DNA of 64,000 nucleotides from Caldicellulosiruptor diazotrophicus (GTDB lineage: Bacteria; Bacillota; Thermoanaerobacteria; Caldicellulosiruptorales; Caldicellulosiruptoraceae). This document shows positions 17,798-26,652 of this stretch, in pieces. The position numbers were made by a program, and so were the translations under genes. The stretch spans positions 186,001 to 250,000 of the forward strand of contig NZ_AP024480.1 in the NCBI RefSeq assembly GCF_017347585.1, written 5' to 3'. Under the pieces are notes generated by a model. That model saw nothing but the letters and a program-made list of their open reading frames with translations, was not told the DNA's origin and made no database searches. Each line of letters starts with the position of its first letter. Within the stretch, counting starts at the first letter, position 1.

Positions 17798-18550
17798 ATG
17801 AGTCTTCATAAGCTTACCATAGATGCAAAAGGTATACATTACAAAGAATTGAATGAGATGATAGAAAACGCTTTGAATGAAGGATATAAAGAGATAGATT
17901 TGATAAACGTAAACGGCCAGCGCTATATTGGCGATGGTTTAACATTTCCGGACAGAAAACTTAACATCTATGGCACCCCTGGAAATGATATGGCAGCTTT
18001 TATGAACGGACTTACAATAGAGGTGTTTGCAAACGGTCAGGATGGTATAGGGAACACCATGAATGCAGGCAAAATAATAGTTCATGGTTCTGCAGGGGAT
18101 ATTATAGGCTATGGAATGCGCGGCGGCGAGATTTTCATAAAAGGTGACGTTGGTTACAGAGTAGGAATTCACATGAAAGAATATCAAGACAAGATTCCTG
18201 TACTGGTGGTTGGCGGGAAAGCAGGAGATTTTCTTGGCGAGTACATGGCAGGTGGAAGGATAATTGTGCTGGGTCTTACATTAAAAGATGGTGAGCCTAT
18301 AACAGGGCTTTACTGTGGCACAGGTATGCATGGTGGCATTATGTATCTTCGCGGTCAGCTGCAGCCATACCAGCTTGGGAAAGAGGTTAAAGTTGTTGAT
18401 ATGGAAGAAGAAGATTACAAGTTTATTTACAAATATGTTACAGAGTTTGTAAAGCTTTTTGGATATAGCAAAGAGTATATAATGTCAAAGCCGTTTTACA
18501 AGTTAATTCCTTACAACAAACGCCCATATGGGAAACTGTATGCTTATTAA
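17798..18550 (+). CDS. Glutamate synthase, GXGXG-domain subunit
   Basis: This 250-residue protein is the C-terminal beta-helix domain of glutamate synthase as a separate subunit. The family signature is seen as repeated glycine-rich turns: GTPGNDMAAFMNG, GQDGIGNTMNAGKIIVHG, GDIIGYGMRGGEIFIKG, GGKAGDFLGEYMAGGRIIVLG. It plays a structural role, coupling the amidotransferase and FMN parts. It is the last gene of the operon, starting one base after the previous stop and followed by a strong terminator at 18571. The start MSLHKL is preferred to an upstream in-frame codon that overlaps the oxidoreductase gene. Confidence 0.9.
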   Translation: MSLHKLTIDAKGIHYKELNEMIENALNEGYKEIDLINVNGQRYIGDGLTFPDRKLNIYGTPGNDMAAFMNGLTIEVFANGQDGIGNTMNAGKIIVHGSAGDIIGYGMRGGEIFIKGDVGYRVGIHMKEYQDKIPVLVVGGKAGDFLGEYMAGGRIIVLGLTLKDGEPITGLYCGTGMHGGIMYLRGQLQPYQLGKEVKVVDMEEEDYKFIYKYVTEFVKLFGYSKEYIMSKPFYKLIPYNKRPYGKLYAY

Positions 18551-18570
18551 CAGCCTAGATTTCAATATCT

Positions 18571-18606
18571 GGCCAATGGCAAAAAATTTTGCCATTGGCC
18601 GTTTTG
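18571..18606 (+). terminator. Terminator of the glutamate synthase operon
   Basis: GGCCAATGGCAAAA and TTTTGCCATTGGCC (18571-18600) form a perfect 14-bp stem followed by GTTTTG. It lies 20 bases after the GXGXG-subunit stop. Confidence 0.9.
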
Positions 18607-18645
18607 TAAATTTTCAAGAAGTTTTACAAACAAGGGGGTTTTGCG

Positions 18646-19137
18646 ATGGACTCTATTGATTTAATTGCCCTGGAGATGATAAAATATTTCAAAAATGATG
18701 TGAGAAGAATAAACCATGCACTCAAAGTATTTTCATTTGCGAGACTGATTGGAAAGGCGGAAGGTTTGGACGGCAAAAAACAGTATATTTTAGAAGCTGC
18801 AGCGCTTTTGCATGATATTGGGATTAAGGTGTGTGAACAGAAATATAACCAGGTAGCAGGTCATCTGCAGGAGATTGAAGGGCCAGGGGTTGCAAAAGAA
18901 ATTTTGCTACCTATGAATATTGAAAAAGATATACTTGAGAGGATACTTTTTCTTATCGGCAACCATCATTCATATTCAAAGATAGATGACATTGATTTTC
19001 AAATCCTTGTTGAAGCAGATTTTATTGTAAATATATATGAAGACGCTATGGAGTGCGAAACAATAAAAAGCATAAAGAACAAATACTTCAAAACAAAAAT
19101 GGGACTCTTCCTACTTGAAAAGATGTTTGAAGTATGA
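18646..19137 (+). CDS. HD-domain phosphohydrolase-like protein
   Basis: This 163-residue protein has an HD-superfamily core. The HD pair is in AAALLHDIGIKV (about residues 48-59), with a first histidine in RINHALKVFSFAR. Later metal ligands may be in GNHHSYSKIDD and VEADFIVN. Members hydrolyse phosphate esters or nucleotides, and the substrate here is unknown. It starts at ATG behind a GGGGG run and is followed at 93 bases by the lactate-permease-like gene in the same direction. They may share a transcript, but I see no functional link. Confidence 0.8.
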   Translation: MDSIDLIALEMIKYFKNDVRRINHALKVFSFARLIGKAEGLDGKKQYILEAAALLHDIGIKVCEQKYNQVAGHLQEIEGPGVAKEILLPMNIEKDILERILFLIGNHHSYSKIDDIDFQILVEADFIVNIYEDAMECETIKSIKNKYFKTKMGLFLLEKMFEV

Positions 19138-19230
19138 GGTAAAACTGGTAGGATGGCCGGCTGCAAATGAGATTTGTGCTGGTCTTGAGAATAAAATCTG
19201 TAGTATGGTAGAAAGGGGATTGATGGTAGT

Positions 19231-20796
19231 ATGAATTTACTTTTAAGTGTTTTACCAATTTTACTTGTCTTGTTTCTTCTCATCTTTGCAAAGAAGACTG
19301 CAGACATTGCAGGGCTTGTCGGATGGGTGGCAACAGCTTTGATTGCTATTTTGTATTTTAAAACCTCATTTGATGTTGTGTTAAAATCATCCATAATGGG
19401 ATTTTTAGCTGCCCTTCCTGTATCTTTAGTTGTTGTCACATCAATCCTGCAACTCAATGTCATGGAAGCCTCAGGTGCAATGAAAAGAATTATTGTATTT
19501 ATAAAAGGTCTATCAAAGGATGACAAAGTGTTTCAGGCGCTTATTTTAAACGTAGGATTTGGGACCTTTTTGGCAGCAACCGGAGCGGTCCCTGTGACTG
19601 TGCTACCACCAATTTTGATTGGGCTTGGTTATTCGACCTTTGCTGCAATTGCCTTGTCTGCAGTCGGATTTGATGCGCTGTGTACATATGCTCTTCTTGG
19701 CACACCTTTGGTTGTATTTTCACAGATTGCAAATGTGGATTTGATAACAGCTGCAAGGTACTTTTTGCCGTTTGTTGGAGTTGTTTCATTTACAATATCT
19801 CTTGCAATGTTTTTTATAATTGGCAATAGCAAGTTTGTCAAAAGAGGGTTTGTGCCTGCCATAATTGTTGGGCTTACATCTTACGCAGCAGCAGAACTTG
19901 CAATTTTGGTAAAAGCACCAGTTATCACTGGCATCTTTGCAGGAATCCTAATAATGCTTGTTATGATGGTAATTCTCAAACTTCTTGGCAAAAGAGTATA
20001 TGACTCAAGCCATTTTACAGAGGAAGATAGAAAAGTTGAAAAGACAATGGGGATAATAAAAGCAACATCTCCGTGGATACTGCTGGTTGTCTTTATTCTC
20101 ATTACAAATCTCATTACTCCTATAAGAGAGTTTCTATATGACAAACTTTCAATGCCGGTTGAAGTTATGAAAGGACCAAAAATAAAGCCCATTTTCACAA
20201 GAGTAATCTGGCAGGCATACACATGGATATTAATCTCAACAGTTATTTCAATTTTTATCTTCAAGATGGATGGCAAGCAACTGAAGAGTGTATGGGAAAA
20301 GACAAAAACAAGAATTCCAAAACCTTTCTGGTCTTCAACTGTATTTTTCTTAATGGCTTATGTTATGATGTACTCAGGCTATCAGAAAACACCAAACGGT
20401 TATGAGCTTTTGCAAAGAGCGCACAACATGGTGTATGTACTTGCAGAATATTCAGCAAAAGGATTTAAAAACGCATATGCTTTTATTGCTCCATATCTGG
20501 GCATCTTGGGCGGTTTCATTACAGGTACTGAAACATCCACCGTTGCCATGTTTGCTAAGTATACCATTGAAACCTCAAACTTGCTTGGGCTGTCTCCACT
20601 TTTGATGGTTGCAGCTGTTGCGTTTGGTGGTGGGCTTGCCTCTGGGATATCACCGTCAAAGCTTCAGAATGCAGCTGCTGCAATTGATGCAATTGGGGAG
20701 GAGTCAAAGGTATTAAAAACAACGCTTGTGATTTCGCTTGTAATGGCGTTTATAGCAGGAGTCATTAGCTTTGTGCTCAGGAATTTTACAGTATAG
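19231..20796 (+). CDS. Lactate permease (LctP/LldP) family transporter
   Basis: This 521-residue membrane protein has roughly 12-14 hydrophobic segments. The family signature ATGAVPVTVLPPILIGLGYS is near residues 112-132, with a matching glycine-rich helix (LGGFITGTETSTVAM and FGGGLASGISPSKLQNA) in the second half. LctP proteins move L-lactate or related carboxylates with protons. In a fermentative organism, export of lactate or uptake of glycolate-type acids are both plausible. The ATG follows GAAAGGGG at about 10 bases. A terminator-like hairpin lies at 20860. Confidence 0.85.
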   Translation: MNLLLSVLPILLVLFLLIFAKKTADIAGLVGWVATALIAILYFKTSFDVVLKSSIMGFLAALPVSLVVVTSILQLNVMEASGAMKRIIVFIKGLSKDDKVFQALILNVGFGTFLAATGAVPVTVLPPILIGLGYSTFAAIALSAVGFDALCTYALLGTPLVVFSQIANVDLITAARYFLPFVGVVSFTISLAMFFIIGNSKFVKRGFVPAIIVGLTSYAAAELAILVKAPVITGIFAGILIMLVMMVILKLLGKRVYDSSHFTEEDRKVEKTMGIIKATSPWILLVVFILITNLITPIREFLYDKLSMPVEVMKGPKIKPIFTRVIWQAYTWILISTVISIFIFKMDGKQLKSVWEKTKTRIPKPFWSSTVFFLMAYVMMYSGYQKTPNGYELLQRAHNMVYVLAEYSAKGFKNAYAFIAPYLGILGGFITGTETSTVAMFAKYTIETSNLLGLSPLLMVAAVAFGGGLASGISPSKLQNAAAAIDAIGEESKVLKTTLVISLVMAFIAGVISFVLRNFTV

Positions 20797-20856
20797 TTAT
20801 GTTAAAAATTTAAGATTAAATTTTGGTTATGCAACCTAAATTAAGGAGAAGTTGTA

Positions 20857-20934
20857 ATGGGCTGTTTGCAAAAAGCAGGCAGCCTCTATTTTATAATAAC
20901 TTTAATTTTTGTAACTTTTGCTGAGAAGATTTGA
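20857..20934 (+). CDS. Possible 25-residue small protein (doubtful)
   Basis: AAGGAG (20843-20848) is followed after eight bases by an ATG opening a 25-codon frame that ends in TGA. The product would be MGCLQKAGSLYF followed by a hydrophobic stretch and a charged tail. The first codons coincide with a terminator hairpin, so this may be only a chance frame. No family is recognised. Confidence 0.2.
   Translation: MGCLQKAGSLYFIITLIFVTFAEKI
20860..20893 (+). terminator. Terminator after the lactate-permease gene
   Basis: GGCTGTTTGC and GCAGGCAGCC pair over 10 bp (two G-U pairs) with an AAAAA loop and are followed by TCTATTTTAT. It lies about 60 bases after the permease stop. Confidence 0.65.
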
Positions 20935-20970
20935 ATAAACTATATAATCTGAAATTTCATAAAATCACGA

Positions 20971-21000
20971 TTGATGTTGAAAAGCAAATAGTGTTATAAT
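20971..21000 (+). promoter_or_regulatory. Promoter of the GH3 gene
   Basis: TTGATG (20971-20976), an 18-base spacer and TATAAT (20995-21000) lie about 110 bases before the GH3 start. An alternative TTGAAA at 20977 is too close to the -10 box. A cre-like site follows at 21049. Confidence 0.55.
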
Positions 21001-21048
21001 AAATCATAAAGTCACACAATCTTCACACTATTTATGTTTTAATTATTT

Positions 21049-21062
21049 TGAAACCGTTTTCT
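21049..21062 (+). promoter_or_regulatory. CcpA cre-like operator upstream of GH3
   Basis: TGAAACCGTTTTCT matches the cre consensus TGWAANCGNTNWCA at 13 of 14 positions (last base T for A). It lies about 45 bases downstream of the predicted transcription start, a position where CcpA usually blocks elongation. Confidence 0.6.
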
Positions 21063-21113
21063 ACCCCCAGCACAAAGTTTTTTTGAAAATCATATTTGGA
21101 GGTGCAAGTAAAA

Positions 21114-23429
21114 GTGTCAATTGAAAAGAAAGTAAACGAGCTTTTAAAGCAAATGACAGTTGAAGAAAAGGTGTATCAGCTCACAAGTGTGCTTGTAAAG
21201 GATATTTTGGAAAACAACCAATTTTCTGAAGAAAAAGCAAAGAAAGTAATTCCTCATGGTATTGGCCAGATTACAAGGGTTGCAGGTGCGAGCAATTTCA
21301 CACCTCAACAGGCTTTAGAGGCAGCAAACCAAATCCAAAAGTTTTTGATTGAAAACACAAGGCTCAAAATTCCTGCGATAATCCATGAAGAATCTTGTTC
21401 TGGTTTTATGGCAAGCAAAGCAACAGTATTTCCACAGAGCATTGGTGTTGCCTGCACTTTTGACAATGAACTTGTAAAAGAGATGGCAAAAGTTATAAGG
21501 CTGCAGATGAAAGCTGTAGGTGCGCATCAGGCTTTGGCACCGCTGATTGATGTTGCAAGGGATGCACGATGGGGAAGAGTTGAAGAGACGTTTGGTGAAG
21601 ATCCATACCTTGTTGCAAATATGGCAGTAAGTTATGTTGAAGGAATTCAGGGCAACAACTTTGAAGAAAAGATTATTGCAACAGGCAAACATTTTGTTGG
21701 TTATGCAATGTCAGAAGGTGGGATGAACTGGGCGCCTGTTCACATTCCTGAAAGAGAGCTAAGAGAAGTGTATCTTTATCCATTTGAGGTTGCTGTAAAG
21801 GTGGCAGGCTTGAAATCAATTATGCCAGCTTACCATGAAATTGACGGAATTCCTTGTCATGCAAATAGGAAGCTTTTGACCGAAATTGCAAGGGACGAAT
21901 GGGGATTCGATGGAATATTTGTGTCAGACTACAGTGGTGTTAAAAATATCTTAGACTATCATAAGTCGGTTAAAACTTATGAAGAAGCAGCGTATATTTC
22001 TCTTTGGGCAGGACTTGATATTGAGCTTCCAAGAATAGAGTGTTTTACAGAGAAGTTTATTGAGGCATTAAAGGAAGGCAAGTTTGATATGGCAGTTGTT
22101 GATGCAGCTGTGAAGAGAGTTTTAGAGATGAAGTTCAGGCTCGGACTTTTTGACAATCCATTTGTAAAAACAGAAAATATTATAGAACTTTTTGACAATG
22201 AAGAACAAAGAAGCCTTGCAAGAAAAGTTGCCCAAGAGTCTATGGTTCTTTTGAAAAACGACGGTATATTGCCACTTAAAGAAGATGACCTAAAGAAAGT
22301 TGCTGTGATAGGACCTAATGCTAACTCAGTTAGAAACCTTCTTGGTGATTATTCTTATCCAGCACACATATCAACAACAGAAATGTTCTTTATGAAAGAA
22401 GAGGTTGACCTCGGCGATGAAGATGCATTTGTCAAGAAGGTTGTAAATATTAAATCTGTATATGAAGTTATAAAAGAAAGAATAGGTAAGCATACAGAGG
22501 TAGTCTATGCAAAAGGTTGTGATGTAAACTCTCAAGATAAGTCCAGCTTTGAAGAAGCTAAAAAAGCTGCCCAGGGCGCAGATGTTGTTATAGTTGTAGT
22601 TGGTGACAAGGCAGGGTTAAAACTTGACTGCACATCTGGTGAGTCAAGAGATAGAGCAAGCTTAAAACTTCCAGGTGTTCAGGAAGAGCTGATAGAAGAA
22701 ATTTCAAAAGTAAATCAAAACATTGTTGTTATTCTTGTAAACGGTCGACCTGTTGCGCTCGAAAATTTCTGGCAAAAGTCCAAAGCTATTCTTGAAGCTT
22801 GGTTCCCGGGCGAAGAGGGTGCAGAGGCAATTGCAGATGTTATCTTTGGAAAGTACAATCCGGGTGGAAAACTTGCAATTTCATTCCCAAGAGATGTTGG
22901 ACAAGTACCGGTATACTATGGTCACAAGCCATCCGGTGGAAAGTCGTGCTGGCATGGGGACTATGTTGAAATGTCTTCAAAGCCATTTTTACCATTTGGT
23001 TATGGTCTTTCGTATACAACTTTTGAATACAAAAATCTTACTATTGAAAAAGAAAAAATTACAATGGATGAGAGCATAAAAATCTCAGTTGAGATAGAAA
23101 ATACAGGAAACTATGAAGGCGATGAGGTAGTTCAGCTGTATACAAGAAAAGAAGAGTTTTTAGTAACAAGACCTGTAAAAGAGCTAAAGGCATACAAGAG
23201 AGTTCACTTAAAACCTGGTGAAAAGAAGAAAGTTGTATTTGAAATCTTCCCAGACCAGTTTGCATACTATGATTATGATATGAACAGGGTAATCTCACCC
23301 GGCACTGTTGAGGTCATGGTAGGGGCATCTTCAGAGGACATAAAGTTTACAGGGATATTTGAGATTGTGGGCGAAAAGAAAGATGCAAAAGAAATCAAAA
23401 ATTATCTTAGCCGTGCATGGTGTGAATAA
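21114..23429 (+). CDS. Glycoside hydrolase family 3 (beta-glucosidase/beta-xylosidase)
   Basis: This 771-residue enzyme removes terminal beta-linked glucose or xylose from oligosaccharides in the cytoplasm; no signal peptide is present. It has the GH3 TIM barrel, with RDARWGRVEETFGEDP and nucleophile D272 in GFDGIFVSDYSG, then the alpha/beta sandwich domain, and a C-terminal fibronectin III-like domain (PFLPFGYGLSYTTFEY onward). The GTG at 21114 is chosen because GGAGG (21098-21102) lies 11 bases upstream. The longer in-frame TTG at 21096 would be inside that box. Similarity to both glucosidases and xylosidases leaves the substrate open. The cre-like site suggests carbon catabolite repression. 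Confidence 0.92.
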   Translation: MSIEKKVNELLKQMTVEEKVYQLTSVLVKDILENNQFSEEKAKKVIPHGIGQITRVAGASNFTPQQALEAANQIQKFLIENTRLKIPAIIHEESCSGFMASKATVFPQSIGVACTFDNELVKEMAKVIRLQMKAVGAHQALAPLIDVARDARWGRVEETFGEDPYLVANMAVSYVEGIQGNNFEEKIIATGKHFVGYAMSEGGMNWAPVHIPERELREVYLYPFEVAVKVAGLKSIMPAYHEIDGIPCHANRKLLTEIARDEWGFDGIFVSDYSGVKNILDYHKSVKTYEEAAYISLWAGLDIELPRIECFTEKFIEALKEGKFDMAVVDAAVKRVLEMKFRLGLFDNPFVKTENIIELFDNEEQRSLARKVAQESMVLLKNDGILPLKEDDLKKVAVIGPNANSVRNLLGDYSYPAHISTTEMFFMKEEVDLGDEDAFVKKVVNIKSVYEVIKERIGKHTEVVYAKGCDVNSQDKSSFEEAKKAAQGADVVIVVVGDKAGLKLDCTSGESRDRASLKLPGVQEELIEEISKVNQNIVVILVNGRPVALENFWQKSKAILEAWFPGEEGAEAIADVIFGKYNPGGKLAISFPRDVGQVPVYYGHKPSGGKSCWHGDYVEMSSKPFLPFGYGLSYTTFEYKNLTIEKEKITMDESIKISVEIENTGNYEGDEVVQLYTRKEEFLVTRPVKELKAYKRVHLKPGEKKKVVFEIFPDQFAYYDYDMNRVISPGTVEVMVGASSEDIKFTGIFEIVGEKKDAKEIKNYLSRAWCE

Positions 23430-23442
23430 ACTTAAAAATGAT

Positions 23443-23483
23443 AAGGGACTGATGCTAATAAGTAGCGTCAGTCCCTTGTTTTT
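23443..23483 (+). terminator. Terminator of the GH3 gene
   Basis: AAGGGACTGATGCTA and TAGCGTCAGTCCCTT (23443-23477) form a 15-bp stem with one G-U pair, followed by GTTTTTT. It lies 14 bases after the GH3 stop and separates it from the convergent FG-GAP gene. Confidence 0.85.
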
Positions 23484-23496
23484 TAAGTGCTATAAT

Positions 23497-25500
23497 TTAA
23501 GTGTTATAAAAAGAGTACTCCCCTCTATAGTTTGAACCATTTATAGTGGAGTATTTATTTGGAACAAGCACGTCTGATTTAATGCCATTGTCTTGCTGGG
23601 TATAAATATACATTTTCTTTTCATCCCACAGCAATATCTCATCTCTGCCGTCACCTGTCAAATCAATGCTATCTGCACAAAGGATTGGATGACCATCATC
23701 AGGGAAAGTTACAACCCTTCTTCCAAAACCATCAATCATTCCACCATGCTGAACATGACCGCTTAGAAGTATTAAATCTTTTCCGTCCCCCGTCCAGTTG
23801 ACAGGTGTTATTATATTTCCAGGTACTGGTGATTCGAACTGATGCAGAAGATTCCCTTTACAATCAAAGATGTATATTATTCCTTGATATCCCCAGTAAG
23901 TAGTTACGCATATCTCATATCCCTTAAGATCAGGTCGGTAGTTCCCAACACTTATTCTTTGAGCATGACCTATTAAATGTCGCTTTATAATATTGCCTTT
24001 AAGGTCAGAGAGTACAAGGCCTTCATCACCACATGCCATCGCAATGATATCTTCATTTCTCTCAGGGTCAATTGGACCTATTACAATCTCATCAGTGTGG
24101 TCAGATTCAATGGGTAAAGTCCAGATAAGCTTTCCATCATGGTCTAAAAGATGATAACCTACAACAACCTCTTCTTTGCCATCGCTATCAATGTCTTTGG
24201 TGAACATAAAATGCCCTGTGTTTTTGCCATTGAACTTCCACAGAAGCTCAAGATTGTTGTCATATGCCCAAAGTCTGCTGTACCTATCTTTTACAATTAT
24301 ATCTGTTGGCTTAGATTTGCCAGTTAGGTTTGCAATTCTGATTGAGTCAATATTGACCCTATCAAAGGCATATTGACCAAACGGCACAGAGTATAGCTTG
24401 TCAGTTTCATCAGAAAAAGGCGCAGGAATTTGTTTTTTTATTTTTCCTGTAAGAGAGTCTAAAATCATGATTTTAAAGTTTCTTGCCACAATTACCTCAT
24501 CAACCCCGTCAAGGTCAACATCGCACACCTGAAAAGGAAGGTCAGCTGTAAGATATGCATGGTCTTTTTGTGAAGATGCTTCACCTATCTGCCAAAGAAT
24601 TCTGCCATCTAAATCAATTGCGGTAAGGCAGCTGATATTGGCGTACGCATCTCTGTGCACCCGCTTTTGATGCTGGGCTATTACCATAAACTTCTGATTG
24701 TTTTCTGGTAAATTTCCAAATCTTATTTGCCTGCCTGCGCCAAAATTCTTAAAATCAATTATCTTCCATAAGACCGGCTGAGGATACTCGCATTGAAAAT
24801 TTTTTTCAACTTGAACCCAATTGTTTTTTACCATCAAATAATTTTTATAAGCTTGATGGTTCATCAACACCCTGACATCTGTAAACTGTGCAGGCATTGT
24901 TGCTGTAATCCCAATTTTTCCTTTTGTAAATGAGCTATCAATTGCTTCTACCATCTTTTTGTTGTCTACATATCCAATTAATTTGCTGCCACAGCATTCC
25001 ACTTTCAGATTATAAAATGTATCACAATCATAATTAAAATTACACCAAGCCAAGACTTCAAGATGTTCCTGGTCTTTTTTGATAAGTTTGAGCTTTTTGT
25101 CATGAAGCAAAAGAGCATAAAAACAGCGCGCATGTACATATCTAAACATTATGCCTGCATGGGCTGAAGGCAAGGTTGAAAGCATCCTAACTTGAGCTTC
25201 TACCATATAGTCTTGCCAAAACTCATCTCCTGTTACAAGCATTGGCCACAAATTCTTTAAGGCAGCGAGTACCCTTGTCTGTTCCATGAACTTTTTGCCA
25301 TCTTCCTCTGTTACAATCCACGTAGGACCACTTCCGTTCCAGCCATGATATACAACAGGATCATACCATCTACCGCGATAACCTTCAGGAATATAACAGT
25401 GGTATTCACCCATAGCAGAGTGATTAGGGTCAAAAGGGAAGTTACCAATGGGAAAATCTTTAAATGTCTCTTGCTGAACAATAATTAAATTTTCTTGCAT
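23497..25500 (-). CDS. Cytoplasmic FG-GAP beta-propeller protein with N-terminal LamG-like domain
   Basis: This 667-residue protein lacks a signal peptide or membrane segment. The first 230 residues look like a concanavalin/LamG-type sugar-binding fold (GIMFRYVHARCFYALLL, KGKIGITATMPAQFTDVRV). The rest contains FG-GAP/VCBS-like blades with calcium-type loops, for example DVDLDGVDEVIVA, DIDSDGKEEVVVG and DLTGDGRDEILLWD. Rhamnogalacturonan lyases of family PL11 and some integrin-like proteins share such blades, but those are secreted. No lyase catalytic residues can be assigned. It converges on the GH3 gene, hinting at a carbohydrate role. The start ATG lies downstream of GAGGAA at about 12 bases. 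Confidence 0.7.
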   Translation of the reverse strand: MQENLIIVQQETFKDFPIGNFPFDPNHSAMGEYHCYIPEGYRGRWYDPVVYHGWNGSGPTWIVTEEDGKKFMEQTRVLAALKNLWPMLVTGDEFWQDYMVEAQVRMLSTLPSAHAGIMFRYVHARCFYALLLHDKKLKLIKKDQEHLEVLAWCNFNYDCDTFYNLKVECCGSKLIGYVDNKKMVEAIDSSFTKGKIGITATMPAQFTDVRVLMNHQAYKNYLMVKNNWVQVEKNFQCEYPQPVLWKIIDFKNFGAGRQIRFGNLPENNQKFMVIAQHQKRVHRDAYANISCLTAIDLDGRILWQIGEASSQKDHAYLTADLPFQVCDVDLDGVDEVIVARNFKIMILDSLTGKIKKQIPAPFSDETDKLYSVPFGQYAFDRVNIDSIRIANLTGKSKPTDIIVKDRYSRLWAYDNNLELLWKFNGKNTGHFMFTKDIDSDGKEEVVVGYHLLDHDGKLIWTLPIESDHTDEIVIGPIDPERNEDIIAMACGDEGLVLSDLKGNIIKRHLIGHAQRISVGNYRPDLKGYEICVTTYWGYQGIIYIFDCKGNLLHQFESPVPGNIITPVNWTGDGKDLILLSGHVQHGGMIDGFGRRVVTFPDDGHPILCADSIDLTGDGRDEILLWDEKKMYIYTQQDNGIKSDVLVPNKYSTINGSNYRGEYSFYNT

Positions 25501-25578
25501 TTCTTATTATTCCTCACTTAAAAGTATTTTTAGTTTTATTATATCAAAGCAAATACTATTCTACAGATGAATCTGCAT

Positions 25579-26652
25579 TTATTTAGTACATTCTTTAATA
25601 TTGAGAGGTAACATAATAGTAAATTCTGTTCCTTTCCCAACCTGGCTTCGTACCAAAATTTCACCATGATGTAATTCTACTATTTTTTTTACTATTGACA
25701 GTCCAAGTCCACTACCGCTAACAACACGGTTGCGAGATTTGTCTGCTTTAAAAAATCGTTCAAAAATACGCGGTAGGTCTTTCTCAGAAATTCCTATACC
25801 TGTGTCTGCAATTGTTACAATTGCAAAAGTTTCTTTTTTATGAAGTTGGATTTTTATAACCCCGCCTTTAAATGAAAATTTTATTGCGTTATCTAAAAGA
25901 TTCTGCCAAACTTGTTTCAATAAATCTTTATCAGCTGTGATTGTAATTTCTTCCATAAAAACGGAGATATCCAGATCTTTTTCAGACCATTGTGGCTCGA
26001 ATTCAAGAATGGTCAATTGAATTTGTTTGTCCAGACGATACGTAGTTAAGTGAAGAGGATACTGCTCTGAATCTAATATTGTTAAACGCAACAGATTTTC
26101 GCTTAATTTAGATAACCTGATGCATTCATTTTCAATAATATCGAGGTAATGATTTCTTTGTTCAATGCTCAAATTCTCATTCTTTAGCGCACGTGCAAAT
26201 CCCCTTATGGAAGTAAGAGGTGAACCAATTTCATGTGAAACATTAGAAATAAACTCTTGACGCATTTCTTCCATTGCCTTAAGATTTGCTGCCATATTGT
26301 TAATACCATCTATTAGTTCAATAAAAGGATGATTATGATTGTTATATTTTTCAAGACGCACATTAAAATTTCCTTTGGAAATACTATTTATTGCATTTAT
26401 TACTTCTTTCCAGAATGGATGTTCATGTCGGTCTTTAATTAACAATGAACTAAGCAACCTTATTGTAATGCCTGCTAAAATAATTCCAAGAATAAAGTTA
26501 ATTATTTGACTTACAAGTTCTTGTGGTTGCCATAAAATCTTAGCATAAATTGTTTTTGTGATAAAATAAGCAATTACAGAAAATATGGCGACAAAACAAA
26601 TTAAGAAAAGGTTTATAAACACAAATTTAATAATTTCAAAGAATTTCTTCAT
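25579..26652 (-). CDS. Sensor histidine kinase (two-component system)
   Basis: This 357-residue membrane kinase has two transmembrane segments (about 8-32 and 48-70) with almost no extracellular loop. A HAMP-like linker follows, then a HisKA domain with phospho-acceptor H140 in SNVSHEIGSPLTSI and an ATPase domain with QVWQNLLDNAIKFS, DTGIGISEKDLPRIFERFF and SGSGLGLSIVKKI. The H-box reads HEIGSPL rather than the common HELRTPL, but the histidine and proline are kept. The tiny sensor loop suggests sensing within the membrane, as in kinases that detect antimicrobial peptides through a partner exporter. It overlaps the response regulator gene by four bases (ATGA). Confidence 0.92.
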   Translation of the reverse strand: MKKFFEIIKFVFINLFLICFVAIFSVIAYFITKTIYAKILWQPQELVSQIINFILGIILAGITIRLLSSLLIKDRHEHPFWKEVINAINSISKGNFNVRLEKYNNHNHPFIELIDGINNMAANLKAMEEMRQEFISNVSHEIGSPLTSIRGFARALKNENLSIEQRNHYLDIIENECIRLSKLSENLLRLTILDSEQYPLHLTTYRLDKQIQLTILEFEPQWSEKDLDISVFMEEITITADKDLLKQVWQNLLDNAIKFSFKGGVIKIQLHKKETFAIVTIADTGIGISEKDLPRIFERFFKADKSRNRVVSGSGLGLSIVKKIVELHHGEILVRSQVGKGTEFTIMLPLNIKECTK

